This document shows, piece after piece, positions 35,821 through 44,657 of a DNA stretch of 64,000 nucleotides. The translations under genes and the position numbers were made by a program. A model generated the notes under the pieces. That model saw only the letters and a list, made by a program, of their open reading frames with translations, was not told where the DNA came from and made no database searches. Location: NCBI GenBank assembly GCA_965657945.1, contig CBFHPW010000008.1, positions 7,574 through 71,573 of the forward strand, written 5' to 3'. Numbering within the stretch: position 1 is the stretch's first letter; every line of letters starts with the position of its first letter. Origin of the DNA: CAJJDF01 sp965657945. GTDB taxonomy: Bacteria > Bacteroidota > Bacteroidia > Flavobacteriales_D > CAJJDF01.

Positions 35821-36414
35821 TCAAATAATTTTTCGGAAGGTCAAGTTAATTCTTTCGGCTATACTTCGGGTTGTTTTGGGGATTTGATGTTTCCAATGAT
35901 GTTGGGTTTCTCCTTCCATAATAAGCAAACTACCGTTCGACAGTGTAATATCAACTTTCTTCAGTTCAGGTTTACTAATATGTTTCAATTGAAATGGACG
36001 AGATTGTCCAAACGTAAGAGAGGCAATTGTAGGATTAATACCCAGTTCCTTTTCATTGTCCTGGTGCCAGCCCATTCCATCTTTGCCGTTTCTGTAATAG
36101 TTCAATAAACAACTGTTGAATTCAAATCCAGTTGATTGTTCTACTTTTTGTTTGATTTTCAGAAGTTCTTTTGTCCAAGATTTTGGCTCTAAAACCAAGC
36201 CGGAATATTTCATTACTTTCCCTTTGTCTCCATACCAAGCATTCAGACGAGGGATTTTATGCTTTTTTCCATATACCACGACTTCATCTTGGCTCCATTC
36301 AATCGTTTTTATAAATGCAGAAAGAAAGTCTTTCGACTCTTCTAAATTAAAAAATCCCTCATAGAAAGTGATTTTTCCATCAGGGATTTTAATATCAAGA
36401 GGTTCTGTAAACAT
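35821..36414 (-). CDS. AlkB-like 2-oxoglutarate/Fe(II) dioxygenase
   Basis: A 197-residue protein of the AlkB family. The Fe(II) ligands are the His and Asp of WHQDNE and the distal His of HHWKHQI; the 2-oxoglutarate-binding Arg lies in ERINLTFRKI. Family members remove methyl or etheno groups from damaged DNA or RNA bases. Length and the short N-terminus match bacterial/ALKBH2-3-like repair enzymes. It lies four bases after miaA and is probably cotranscribed with it. Confidence 0.9.
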   Translation of the reverse strand: MFTEPLDIKIPDGKITFYEGFFNLEESKDFLSAFIKTIEWSQDEVVVYGKKHKIPRLNAWYGDKGKVMKYSGLVLEPKSWTKELLKIKQKVEQSTGFEFNSCLLNYYRNGKDGMGWHQDNEKELGINPTIASLTFGQSRPFQLKHISKPELKKVDITLSNGSLLIMEGETQHHWKHQIPKTTRSIAERINLTFRKII

Positions 36415-36417
36415 GCG

Positions 36418-37323
36418 TTATTTTAGACTTTTCTCTATGTGTTTGGTTAATTTGTCCTTCTCGTTCATGATGTCAAACCATTTAGTTTTTTCATCTTTCT
36501 TGAACCAGGTCAATTGTCTTTTAGCAAAGTTACGTGTATTTTGTTTTATTTTTTCTATGGCAAAGTCCAATTCACCTTCGCCTTCCAAGTGGTTGAATAT
36601 TTCTTTATACCCAACTGTGTTCAAGGAATTTAATTCTTTTTGAGCAAACAATCCTGTTACTTCTTCTATGAGTCCGTCATTCACCATTTTATCTACTCTC
36701 TGGTTTATGCGATCATAGATAATCTCCCTATCAGCAGTAATCCCAACCTGAATGATGTCAAACTCTCTTTTTTTTGCAGTCTGGTTTCTTAAGTCAGAGT
36801 ATTTTTTACCCGTTATCAAACAAACTTCAATAGCTCTGATAAGTCGTTGTGGATTTTGCTTATCCATGAATTTGAAATGTTCATAGTCCAATTTTTTCAG
36901 CTTTTGTTGCATGTGTCTCAATCCGTTTTCCTCCAACTCCTTATTTAGCTCCTCCCTTAGTTCCAGATTACTGGGAATTTCATCTATCCCACTCAGTACA
37001 GCATTTACATACAACCCTGAACCTCCTACCATAATTGCAATATCTTGTTTTTCAAAGATTTCGCTTAGCTTATTCATTACATCGTTTTCAAACTGCCCGG
37101 CTGTATAAAATTCTTCAATTGAAATACAGTCTACAAAATGATGGACAACTCCATCCATTTCTTCGTGGGAAGGTTTTGCTGTACCAATGCTCATTTCTTT
37201 AAAAAACTGGCGAGAATCTGCCGAAATTATTTCGCATTTGTGGGCTTTAGCTAATTCAATAGATAAGGCTGTTTTACCAATAGCAGTAGGTCCTACGATG
37301 CTAATTAATGTTTTCTTTTTCAA
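36418..37323 (-). CDS. miaA: tRNA dimethylallyltransferase MiaA
   Basis: A 301-residue enzyme that adds a dimethylallyl group to A37 of tRNAs reading UNN codons. P-loop GPTAIGKT (residues 11-18), SADSRQ, GGSGLY, and RNFAKRQLTWFKK near the C-terminus are present. The TTG start at 37323 overlaps the SDR stop (TTGA), which supports translational coupling. Downstream is the alkB-like gene. Confidence 0.95.
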   Translation of the reverse strand: MKKKTLISIVGPTAIGKTALSIELAKAHKCEIISADSRQFFKEMSIGTAKPSHEEMDGVVHHFVDCISIEEFYTAGQFENDVMNKLSEIFEKQDIAIMVGGSGLYVNAVLSGIDEIPSNLELREELNKELEENGLRHMQQKLKKLDYEHFKFMDKQNPQRLIRAIEVCLITGKKYSDLRNQTAKKREFDIIQVGITADREIIYDRINQRVDKMVNDGLIEEVTGLFAQKELNSLNTVGYKEIFNHLEGEGELDFAIEKIKQNTRNFAKRQLTWFKKDEKTKWFDIMNEKDKLTKHIEKSLK

Positions 37324-38114
37324 GTTACTTTTACGTTTCTAATGATGCGTGCAAATAGCCCTGGAAAAAATCTTTTTACGTAAATCGCAAAAACTTCTTT
37401 CTTTCCAATCCAAGCTTCACGCTTATTTTTCTTTATCGCCTTGATGTATTTTTTTGCCAATACTTCTGGGTTCATCCCTGCCGCAATAGCCTCATCTTTT
37501 TTGTTTTGTTTTTCGCCAGACGCAGTCAATGCATTTTCAGAGATAGCGGTATTTATTGGTCCTGGACATACAATAGTGACTCCAATGTTTTGGTCATGAA
37601 GTTCGGCTCTTAAACTATCGAAGAACCCGTGCAGTGCATGTTTTGATGCAGCGTATGCAGTCCTAACAGGTGAACCAAATTTCCCAACCACACTAGAGGT
37701 GACAGCGATTTGTCCTTTTTTATTTTTGACAAAATAGGGGAGGACGGCTTTGGTAAGACCAATCGTCCCAAAATAATTGATTTCGAATATTTTTCTATCT
37801 ACTTCCAAGGGGGTTTCGTTCGCAAAACCTCTTTGGCTTATTCCTCCATTATTGATTAGGATATCCAACCCGCCAAAAAGAGAAATTGCTTCTTTAGTTT
37901 TGGCTTCAAATGTTGAAATCTCTTGCAAGTCCAGTGGAAGTAGTTTTACTTTTTTGTGGTCAAGGCACAAGGATCTTGTTTTAATCAGAGCTTCATTATT
38001 TCTTGCAGATAAAATAAGCAAAGCACCTTGCTTAGAGCACTCAATGGCGAGAGCTCTTCCAATTCCCGAAGAGGCTCCAGTAATCCATACTATTTTATTT
38101 AGAGATGAGTTCAT
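37320..38114 (-). CDS. Short-chain dehydrogenase/reductase (SDR)
   Basis: A 264-residue Rossmann-fold oxidoreductase. The cofactor motif TGASSGIG (13-20), NNGG and the catalytic YAASK with upstream Ser in VTSSV are intact. The AGMNPEVLAKK region and a short basic C-terminus are common in classical SDRs of the DltE-like type. The substrate is unknown. It lies between ftsE (seven-base gap) and miaA (four-base overlap). Confidence 0.9.
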   Translation of the reverse strand: MNSSLNKIVWITGASSGIGRALAIECSKQGALLILSARNNEALIKTRSLCLDHKKVKLLPLDLQEISTFEAKTKEAISLFGGLDILINNGGISQRGFANETPLEVDRKIFEINYFGTIGLTKAVLPYFVKNKKGQIAVTSSVVGKFGSPVRTAYAASKHALHGFFDSLRAELHDQNIGVTIVCPGPINTAISENALTASGEKQNKKDEAIAAGMNPEVLAKKYIKAIKKNKREAWIGKKEVFAIYVKRFFPGLFARIIRNVKVT

Positions 38115-38121
38115 TTGAAAT

Positions 38122-38811
38122 TTAGCTGTATTTAATAGCCATTTCTTGAGCCGTTTTATTTACGCATTGGTAAATCCTTCCAGGATAGGTTTCAATGGTT
38201 TTGTAATGGTGTGTCGCCATAAAAATCGTAACACCTTCTTGCGAAATATTAATGAGCAAATCCATTATTTCTCTAGCGGTTTCTGGGTCGAGACTACCTG
38301 TTGGTTCATCGGCAATAATCAAATCAGGCTCGTTGAGCAAAGCTCGAGCTATGGAAACTCTTTGTTGTTCTCCTCCAGAGAGTTGATGAGGGTAGTTGTT
38401 GTTTTTTCCAACAATACCTACCATTTTCAATACTTTTTCAATCTGCTCATCCATCTTCTTTCTTCCTTTCCAATCAGTGGCTTCAAGAACAAACCTCAAG
38501 TTTTCATAAACGGTTCGGTCATACAATAATTTGAAATCTTGGAATACATTTCCAATTCTTCTTCTAAGCATGGGAACGTCTTTTTGTCTTAATTTCATCA
38601 AGTCGAAACCAACGGCAGTTGCATGGCCATCCGATAATTTTATTTCTCCGTAAATAGCATCCAAAAGCGAACTTTTTCCACTTCCAGTTTTTCCAATTAA
38701 GTAAACAAATTCTCCTTTTCTCAATTCAATATCTATAGAATTCAATACTTCGTGTCCTTCGTAGTTGATTTTACCTTGTTCAATTGATACAACTATTTCT
38801 CCTTGTTCCAT
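38122..38811 (-). CDS. ftsE: Cell division ATP-binding protein FtsE
   Basis: A 229-residue ABC ATPase of the FtsE/LolD-like group. Walker A GKTGSGKSS, Q-loop VFQDFKLL, signature LSGGEQQR, Walker B LIIADEP, and the switch His in MATHHYKTI are complete. FtsE partners with FtsX to activate peptidoglycan hydrolases at division sites. No ftsX lies nearby, as is frequent in Bacteroidota, so a LolD-type role cannot be excluded. A -7 box lies four bases upstream. Confidence 0.9.
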   Translation of the reverse strand: MEQGEIVVSIEQGKINYEGHEVLNSIDIELRKGEFVYLIGKTGSGKSSLLDAIYGEIKLSDGHATAVGFDLMKLRQKDVPMLRRRIGNVFQDFKLLYDRTVYENLRFVLEATDWKGRKKMDEQIEKVLKMVGIVGKNNNYPHQLSGGEQQRVSIARALLNEPDLIIADEPTGSLDPETAREIMDLLINISQEGVTIFMATHHYKTIETYPGRIYQCVNKTAQEMAIKYS

Positions 38812-38815
38812 AATC

Positions 38816-38823
38816 CAAAGATA
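38816..38823 (-). promoter_or_regulatory. -7 box (TATCTTTG) four bases before ftsE ATG
   Basis: A TAnnTTTG match on the minus strand, with exactly four bases (GATT) between its G and the ATG at 38811. Confidence 0.6.
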
Positions 38824-38964
38824 AGGTTTATTGTGTGATTATTAAATGCAATGGGTTACAAATTATATATCCATATTCGGCTAGTCCTTTTTTACCTAAG
38901 ACTGAGAGTTTCGCGAAAAGTATTTTGTCGTATTTCGATTACAATCCCTCTGCTAAAATAGGAA

Positions 38965-39000
38965 ACAAAAAAAACACCTCAATCCTAGGGATGAGGTGTT
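38965..39000 (-). terminator. Intrinsic terminator after rpmA
   Basis: On the minus strand, AACACCTCA pairs with TGAGGTGTT, followed by a run of eight T. It lies 23 bases after the rpmA stop. Confidence 0.85.
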
Positions 39001-39022
39001 TCAATATGGTTTTGAGAAAAAA

Positions 39023-39283
39023 TTAGTTCTCGAAAGGAACCACAGATACGAAAGATCTGTTATTTTTCTTTTTAGTAAATGTTACGATACCATCAGTTTT
39101 AGCAAACAAAGTATGGTCTTTTCCCATCCCTACGTTTGTAGAAGGATGATGTTTTGTACCTCTCTGACGAATGATGATGTTACCAGCTATACAAGCCTGA
39201 CCACCAAAGATTTTTACACCTAATCGTTTCGATTCTGATTCACGTCCGTTATTCGAACTACCTGCACCTTTTTTATGAGCCAT
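39023..39283 (-). CDS. rpmA: 50S ribosomal protein L27
   Basis: An 86-residue protein starting MAHKKGAGSSNNGRESESKR, the standard L27 opening, with the KHHPSTNVGMGKDHTLFA motif. L27 contacts the peptidyl-transferase centre. It follows rplU with a 12-base gap, the common rplU-rpmA operon. No N-terminal cleavable extension of the Firmicutes type is present. Confidence 0.97.
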   Translation of the reverse strand: MAHKKGAGSSNNGRESESKRLGVKIFGGQACIAGNIIIRQRGTKHHPSTNVGMGKDHTLFAKTDGIVTFTKKKNNRSFVSVVPFEN

Positions 39284-39295
39284 GTCTTATAATTT

Positions 39296-39604
39296 TTATG
39301 AAATTCCTGTTACAGTCAGTTTCGTAAGATACTGTCTGTGTCCTTTCTTTAGTTTATATCCTTTTCTTCTTTTCTTTTTAAAGATGATTACTTTATCACC
39401 TTTCAGATGTTCTTCGACTTTCGCCTTTACTGAAGCACCTTCTATAACCGGGGCGCCAAGCTTTACTTTACCGTTGTCATCGATCATCAAAACTTTATCA
39501 AAAGTAACTGAGCTACCTTCTTCGTCTTGCAATCTATGAACGTAAAGAGTTTGGTCTTTCACAACTTTGAATTGTTGCCCTGCTATCTCTACAATTGCGT
39601 ACAT
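39296..39604 (-). CDS. rplU: 50S ribosomal protein L21
   Basis: A 102-residue protein with MYAIVEIAGQQFKVVKDQ at the start and FKKKRRKGYKLKKGHRQ near the end, both L21 hallmarks. It binds 23S rRNA. First gene of the rplU-rpmA operon; a TATTTTTG box at 39634-39641 lies 30 bases upstream. Confidence 0.97.
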   Translation of the reverse strand: MYAIVEIAGQQFKVVKDQTLYVHRLQDEEGSSVTFDKVLMIDDNGKVKLGAPVIEGASVKAKVEEHLKGDKVIIFKKKRRKGYKLKKGHRQYLTKLTVTGIS

Positions 39605-39633
39605 AATTAATTAATTTTTTATTATTCGAACTG

Positions 39634-39641
39634 CAAAAATA
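39634..39641 (-). promoter_or_regulatory. -7 box (TATTTTTG) of rplU-rpmA
   Basis: A TAnnTTTG match on the minus strand, 29 bases before the rplU ATG. Confidence 0.5.
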
Positions 39642-39790
39642 GAAAATCATTTTTGTTTATCCAATCATTTATAGTTTTTATTTAAAAAAACGAATTTTTT
39701 GTGATATCCTTCTCAAATTACCGTATTCAAAATAAAAAAATGGAAATTGAAATAAACCAACTTCCCTTTGCTTGTGAACTTAGTTAAGGA

Positions 39791-40420
39791 TTACAAAGTG
39801 AAATATAAATCTTCCGTTGATTTTCTAACTTTTTTTCCAAACTGAGAGCCATCTTCTTCGTGTCTGTAACCTACTGCTAAAAGCACGCAAGCATTGAGTC
39901 CTTTTTCTTTTAGTCCCAATAATTCAGATACTTTGTCGCTTTCAAAACCTTCCATTGGCGTTGCGTCAATTTTTAATTCTGAACAAGCGATAAGAGCTGA
40001 AGAAAGGCCGAGATAGGTTTGTTTTGCTGTCCAATTTGACATTTCCGTTCCTTTTTTTTCGCTTACTTTTTCTTGAATAAAGGTGGTGTAGCCCTCTAGA
40101 TTGGCATATTCGATGTTGTTGATTTCTCCTTTCATTCGCATCATAGATTCCACATCTTCGTTGGTTACCTCCAGGTGATTCGCAAAAACAAAAAGGTGAG
40201 ATGCATCAGTGATTTGGGATTGTCCCCAAGCCAGTGGTTTCAAATTCTCACGTATTTCTTTGTTTTCAATATGGATGATTTTGAAGGGCTGAAGTCCATA
40301 AGAAGTAGCTGTAAGTCTTACAGATTCTATCATGTTGTCAATGTCCTCTTTGGCTACCTTCTTCTCGGTATCGAATTTTTTTGTGGCATATCGCCAATTT
40401 AATTGGTTAATTAATTCCAT
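39791..40420 (-). CDS. Nitroreductase family NAD(P)H-dependent oxidoreductase
   Basis: A 209-residue FMN-dependent enzyme of the NfsB-like type. It begins with RYATKKFDTEKK, the FMN-phosphate region, and contains SYGLQPFKIIHIE, ATPMEGFESDKV and the C-terminal YRHEEDGSQFGKKVRKS. It likely reduces quinones or nitro-compounds; the physiological substrate is unknown. It is the last gene of a three-gene cluster with pirin and an AraC-type regulator. Confidence 0.92.
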   Translation of the reverse strand: MELINQLNWRYATKKFDTEKKVAKEDIDNMIESVRLTATSYGLQPFKIIHIENKEIRENLKPLAWGQSQITDASHLFVFANHLEVTNEDVESMMRMKGEINNIEYANLEGYTTFIQEKVSEKKGTEMSNWTAKQTYLGLSSALIACSELKIDATPMEGFESDKVSELLGLKEKGLNACVLLAVGYRHEEDGSQFGKKVRKSTEDLYFTL

Positions 40421-40446
40421 GTTATTTTTATTATTGTTTAAATTAG

Positions 40447-41322
40447 TTAGGCACTCATTGGTATTTCCATAAGTAAAACTCTCGCATCGGTTTTGGCTAG
40501 AAGCGATAGGTCTTTTGTTTCCCAGATTCCCATTCCATCTCTTCTCGATAGAGTGGTTCCTTCAATTTCTACTTCCCCATCCAATACAAAAACATAAACC
40601 CCGTTATCTGCTTTATTCAGGGTGTAAGTATCAGAACTTTCTTTCTTAAATTTTCCTAGGCTAAACCAAGCATCTTGGTTTATCATGACTCCTTGGTCTT
40701 TTTCAAGGGGCGAAACTACTTGGTAAAATGTATTCTCTTTCTCAAGTTCTTTGATTGAAATTTGGTCGTAACGTGGTTCAATGTTTTTCTTTTTTGGGAA
40801 CACCCAGATTTGAAGAAATTTCACTTCTTTGTCCTTGTTCTTGTTGTATTCAGAGTGAGTAATTCCAGTTCCGGCACTCATAATTTGAACATCACCTTGT
40901 TTTATGATGGCTTTGTTTCCCATGCTATCTTTATGCTCCAAATCTCCTTCGAGCGGAATCGATATAATTTCCATATTATCGTGAGGATGTGTTCCAAAAC
41001 CCATTCCTTCTTTTACTTGGTCATCATTCAAAACCCGTAATACGCCAAAGTTCATTCTTTCCGGATTATAGTAGTTGGCAAAACTAAAAGTGTGGCGGGA
41101 ATTTAGCCATCCGTGATTTGCCAATCCTCTTGTTTCTGATTTATGAATTACTGTTTTCATTGTTTTGTTTTCTTTATTAGGTAAATGATTGAATCCAACT
41201 TGATCCATTAATCGATCATAGGTGGAAGTTGATTGCGATTTTGCTGATTTCAATAGAGAAGGAGTAAGCGCTCCAGCAACACTAGTGATAAGTGCTTTTT
41301 TTAAAAATTCCTTTCTTTCCAT
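40447..41322 (-). CDS. Pirin-family protein with exported-like N-terminal extension
   Basis: A 291-residue protein. Residues 55-291 are a bicupin pirin: KSETRGLANHGWL, metal ligands in FGTHPHDNMEI and HKDS, and GTGITHSEYN. Residues 1-54 are an extension with MERKEFLKKALITSVAGALT, which looks like a Tat leader with Arg-Lys instead of Arg-Arg, and a linker. An alternative ATG at 41160 would give a normal cytosolic pirin. Some pirins are quercetinases. The partner genes suggest a redox-response cluster under the AraC-type regulator. Confidence 0.85.
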   Translation of the reverse strand: MERKEFLKKALITSVAGALTPSLLKSAKSQSTSTYDRLMDQVGFNHLPNKENKTMKTVIHKSETRGLANHGWLNSRHTFSFANYYNPERMNFGVLRVLNDDQVKEGMGFGTHPHDNMEIISIPLEGDLEHKDSMGNKAIIKQGDVQIMSAGTGITHSEYNKNKDKEVKFLQIWVFPKKKNIEPRYDQISIKELEKENTFYQVVSPLEKDQGVMINQDAWFSLGKFKKESSDTYTLNKADNGVYVFVLDGEVEIEGTTLSRRDGMGIWETKDLSLLAKTDARVLLMEIPMSA

Positions 41323-41398
41323 ATTTCTTTGTATTTATTGGACAATACAAAAGTGGGCCAAAAGGAACGAAAAAGGAATATGAGATTTCGACTGAAAC

Positions 41399-42280
41399 TT
41401 ATGAAAATCCGATATGTTCATTTTTTTTGAAAAACGAAGGTGAAAAACCAGTCGTTTTTTTGAAAAAATCACTGAAATTTGAAGGCTCTGTAAACCCCAA
41501 TTCGTACCCAATTTCTTTATTCGATAGAGTTGAAAAGAAAAGCAATCGCTTGGCTTCAATGATTATTCTTGATTGAATGTATTCTTTAGTTGTTTTTCCA
41601 ATTTTTGATTTGATTACCCGATTTAAGTAATCGGAAGACAAATTCATTTTTTCAGCATAGAATGAGGTGGAATGTTCATTTTTGTAGTGTTTGTCTACAA
41701 ATTGTTTGAATTCAATAATGATTCGGTGGTTTGATTCTTCAATTTGACTATTTGAGATCTCTAAAGAGCAACTGTTGTTGCAGGCAATAAGAAGTAATTT
41801 AAGAAAAGCACCAATAGACAATTCCTTCATTTCAGAATCACTGTTATGCAAGGAATATATTTCATTCGTAAAAGATACTATTTTTTCGAAATCTGGAGTA
41901 TCAGGTTCTAACGGGGGCGTTTCCCCGTAATTTTGGAATAAGTTTAAATTATCGATAAATGAAAGTTGGATGGAGTTTTCTATCAAAAATTGAGAAGAAA
42001 AAACCATTGAAAAACCGAAGGATTTTCTTTCCTCCATCACTTGGTGAACTTGACCGGGAGAAACAAAGAAAACTTGATTATTTCCCAATTCGTAGGAGTG
42101 AAAATCAATTTTATGTACACCTTTGGCTTGTTTTATAACAAGTACTGTGTAAAAATCATGGCGATGAGGCTCGTCCACAACTCCTTTTCTTTTTTCATAA
42201 ATGTCTTCCATTCTAGAAATTCCGAAAGACACATTGTTGTCAGAAGAATCTACTTTCTGGTATGTTTTTACTGAATCCAA
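41399..42280 (-). CDS. AraC-family transcriptional regulator
   Basis: A 293-residue regulator. The N-terminal cupin-like domain (HRHDFYTVLVIKQAKG, VFFVSPGQVHQV) could sense a small ligand; the C-terminal double helix-turn-helix (about residues 190-290) has YLNRVIKSKIGKTTKEYI and GFTEPSNFSDFFKKTTGFSP. The start is uncertain: the TTG at 42280 gives the longest chain, ATG 69 bases downstream would trim it. It is first in the cluster with pirin and nitroreductase and probably controls them. Confidence 0.9.
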   Translation of the reverse strand: MDSVKTYQKVDSSDNNVSFGISRMEDIYEKRKGVVDEPHRHDFYTVLVIKQAKGVHKIDFHSYELGNNQVFFVSPGQVHQVMEERKSFGFSMVFSSQFLIENSIQLSFIDNLNLFQNYGETPPLEPDTPDFEKIVSFTNEIYSLHNSDSEMKELSIGAFLKLLLIACNNSCSLEISNSQIEESNHRIIIEFKQFVDKHYKNEHSTSFYAEKMNLSSDYLNRVIKSKIGKTTKEYIQSRIIIEAKRLLFFSTLSNKEIGYELGFTEPSNFSDFFKKTTGFSPSFFKKNEHIGFS

Positions 42281-42370
42281 TTATCGAGCATTATGAGATA
42301 ACGAAGTTACATTAAATGAGCTTTAATATTGAATTTGAAACAAAAAAGAAAAAAGCACTTTAATACATAC

Positions 42371-42466
42371 TTATTTCTTTTTTGCTTTTTTTTCAGCACG
42401 TTTTTCTTTCAGCGATTTTGTCGCCTCTTTTTTAACTGCTTTTTTAGCATCTTGTCCTTTTCCCAT
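42371..42466 (-). CDS. Small Lys-rich protein, 31 aa
   Basis: The ATG at 42466 opens a 31-residue frame beginning MGKGQDAKKAVKKEATK, followed by LKEKRAEKKAKKK. Thirteen of 31 residues are Lys. I recall similar tiny MGKGQD-type proteins in other Bacteroidota, so it is probably real. It might bind nucleic acid; function unknown. Too short for ordinary gene callers. Confidence 0.6.
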   Translation of the reverse strand: MGKGQDAKKAVKKEATKSLKEKRAEKKAKKK

Positions 42467-42476
42467 ATTGGAGTTA

Positions 42477-42695
42477 TTAATTTAGGACAAGATAGCGATT
42501 GGATTGATTAGTTGTTACTTTTTGGCTGACTATATTTTTTACCAAAAAAGAAAAGAGGTGCAAACCAAAATTCAGTAACAAAAAGCCCGAGAAAACTACA
42601 ATTCCAGCGTAAGGCCAATGAAATAGTTTAAACATAATTCCTGTACTAATTGTAAATGAGGATAAAAATCCAAGTAGATTAAGTGACTTTTTCAT
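42477..42695 (-). CDS. Small GldL-like membrane protein, 72 aa
   Basis: Two hydrophobic helices (about residues 8-24 and 29-50) flank the motif GIMFKLFHWPYAG, which resembles the N-terminal segment of the gliding/T9SS motor protein GldL. It lacks the long cytoplasmic part of GldL, so it is not that protein. Many Bacteroidota carry such short FKxxHWPxAG proteins of unknown function. The Lys-rich ORF follows ten bases later. Confidence 0.65.
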   Translation of the reverse strand: MKKSLNLLGFLSSFTISTGIMFKLFHWPYAGIVVFSGFLLLNFGLHLFSFLVKNIVSQKVTTNQSNRYLVLN

Positions 42696-42810
42696 ACTAA
42701 TTGTTTTAAGTTGATTTGCCTATATAATGCAAGGAGTAAAAAAAGTAACAGAATTGTTTTCTTTTGAACTACTCAAATCAATTCCTATCTTTACCCGCTC
42801 AAACAAACTC

Positions 42811-43584
42811 ATGCCCAGATATTTTATCAAACTAGCGTATAATGGAGCCAAATTTCACGGATGGCAAATTCAGGATAATGCTGTTACTGTGCAAGGAGAA
42901 CTGAACAAAGGTTTAAGTTTGTTGTTGGGGGAAGAAATCAAAACGACCGGTTGTGGTAGAACAGATACGGGGGTTAATGCTTCTGAGTTTTTTGCCCATT
43001 TTGATGCAGAGGAATTAATTGACAACTTAGTTTACAAACTAAATAGCTTGTTGCCCAACTCCATTGTAATTGGTTCAATTACGGAAGTAGCACTAGAATC
43101 TCACGCTCGATTCGATGCCAAATCCAGAACTTACCATTATTTTTTCCATAATCAAGCAAATCCTTTTTTGGGTAAATTTTCCTATTACATTCCACGAAAG
43201 TTGGATATCGAAAAAATGAATGAAGCATGTCAATTATTGCTCGATACGATTGATTTCACCTCTTTTAGTAAGATTCATACCGAAACTTTTACCAATAATT
43301 GCCATGTAAGCTTTGCAGAAATTACTCAAATTGAAACAGGAAGGTTTCGTTTTGAAATAACTGCGGATAGATTTCTTAGAAATATGGTGAGAGCCATTAT
43401 GGGAACATTGTTGCAAGTAGGGAAAGGGAAAATAAATCTCCATCAATTTCAAGAAATAATAGATTCTAAGGAAAGACAAAATGCAGGAAAATCTGTAGAG
43501 GGTGAAGCACTTTTTTTAGCAAAAGTGGAGTATGAGTATATACCATCCCCACCTTCTCAAAGTGAAAGAGAATTCTCGGAATAA
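42811..43584 (+). CDS. truA: tRNA pseudouridine(38-40) synthase TruA
   Basis: A 257-residue enzyme that modifies the anticodon arm of many tRNAs. The catalytic Asp52 is in GCGRTDTGVNA; RTYHYFFHNQANPF and RFLRNMVRAIMGTL are further family motifs. I chose the ATG at 42811 so the chain begins MPRYFIKLAYNGAKFHGWQ as in homologues. A TATCTTTA box, one base off consensus, lies 18 bases upstream. The C-terminus carries a short extra tail. Confidence 0.95.
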   Translation: MPRYFIKLAYNGAKFHGWQIQDNAVTVQGELNKGLSLLLGEEIKTTGCGRTDTGVNASEFFAHFDAEELIDNLVYKLNSLLPNSIVIGSITEVALESHARFDAKSRTYHYFFHNQANPFLGKFSYYIPRKLDIEKMNEACQLLLDTIDFTSFSKIHTETFTNNCHVSFAEITQIETGRFRFEITADRFLRNMVRAIMGTLLQVGKGKINLHQFQEIIDSKERQNAGKSVEGEALFLAKVEYEYIPSPPSQSEREFSE

Positions 43585-43723
43585 ATTATTCAATTTCAAA
43601 GACTTTTTGTAAGATCCCTTATAAATTGAAGAATTTCCAATCAATCTAAAACCTGTAACTAGCCACTAATTTACCTTCAACCAGAAAACCGTTAATAACT
43701 TTTAAAAAATCGAAAACGAAATC

Positions 43724-43755
43724 TTTGTCCACTATTCAAAACGAAGTTACTTTTG
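43724..43755 (+). promoter_or_regulatory. Promoter of transketolase N-half: TTTG-N20-TACTTTTG
   Basis: TTTG at 43724-43727 and TACTTTTG at 43748-43755, spaced by 20 bases, match both elements of the Bacteroidota housekeeping promoter. The ATG at 43772 lies 16 bases further. Confidence 0.7.
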
Positions 43756-43771
43756 ACAAAACATCAACACA

Positions 43772-44620
43772 ATGACAGATATTACTCAATTGAAATCAAT
43801 TTCTTCACAAGTAAGAAGAGACATCGTACGCATGGTTCATGCAAATAATTCGGGGCATCCAGGAGGATCTCTTGGTTGCGTAGAATATTTTGTTGCTCTC
43901 TATTTCGAAGTCATGAATCACAAGGCTAGTGATTTTGATATGGACGGATTTGACGAAGATTTATTTTTTCTTTCGAATGGTCATATATCGCCAGTTTGGT
44001 ACAGTGTTTTGGCACATTCAGGGTATTTCGAAAAATCTGAACTAGCCACTTTTAGAAAACTAAACTCAAGACTTCAAGGTCATCCTGCAACCGAGGAAGG
44101 ATTAGAAGGAATAAGAATTGCATCTGGTTCGCTGGGGCAGGGACTATCTGTAGGAATTGGTTCTGCTATGACCAAAAAACTAAATGGAGAAGATAGTATC
44201 GTTTATACACTTCACGGAGATGGAGAGTTACAAGAAGGTCAGATATGGGAAGCAGCCATGTATGCAGCAGCCAATAAAGTGGATAACTTAATTGCAACTG
44301 TGGATTACAATGGTCGTCAAATTGACGGAGATGTAGAAGATGTTCTTTCTCTTGGCGATTTAGAAGCTAAGTGGAAAGCTTTTGGTTGGGAAGTGATTAC
44401 AGAAGACAATGGGAATGATTTAGAGGCAGTAATCAATGTATTAAACAAAGCCAAGACGCTTACAGGGAATAAGAAGCCAGTAATGATCCTATTGAGAACG
44501 GAAATGGGACAAGGCGTTGATTACATGATGGGGACACACAAATGGCACGGTTCTGCTCCAAACGATGAGCAATTAACCAATGCCCTCGCTCAGTTGGAAG
44601 AGACTTTAGGAGATTATTAA
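43772..44620 (+). CDS. Transketolase, N-terminal subunit
   Basis: A 282-residue half-transketolase that carries the thiamine-diphosphate pyrophosphate-binding domain: GNSGHPGGSLG-like NNSGHPGGSLGCV, GSLGQGLSVGIG, and the GDGELQEGQIWEA to DYNGRQ motif that holds Mg and ThDP. Split transketolases work as heterotetramers with a C-terminal subunit, encoded here at 46064. The two halves are separated by a vWA gene (37 and 23 base gaps), so all three may be cotranscribed. Confidence 0.93.
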   Translation: MTDITQLKSISSQVRRDIVRMVHANNSGHPGGSLGCVEYFVALYFEVMNHKASDFDMDGFDEDLFFLSNGHISPVWYSVLAHSGYFEKSELATFRKLNSRLQGHPATEEGLEGIRIASGSLGQGLSVGIGSAMTKKLNGEDSIVYTLHGDGELQEGQIWEAAMYAAANKVDNLIATVDYNGRQIDGDVEDVLSLGDLEAKWKAFGWEVITEDNGNDLEAVINVLNKAKTLTGNKKPVMILLRTEMGQGVDYMMGTHKWHGSAPNDEQLTNALAQLEETLGDY

Positions 44621-44657
44621 TGGCATAACAATTGCATAAATTCTACTAAAAAAAAAC

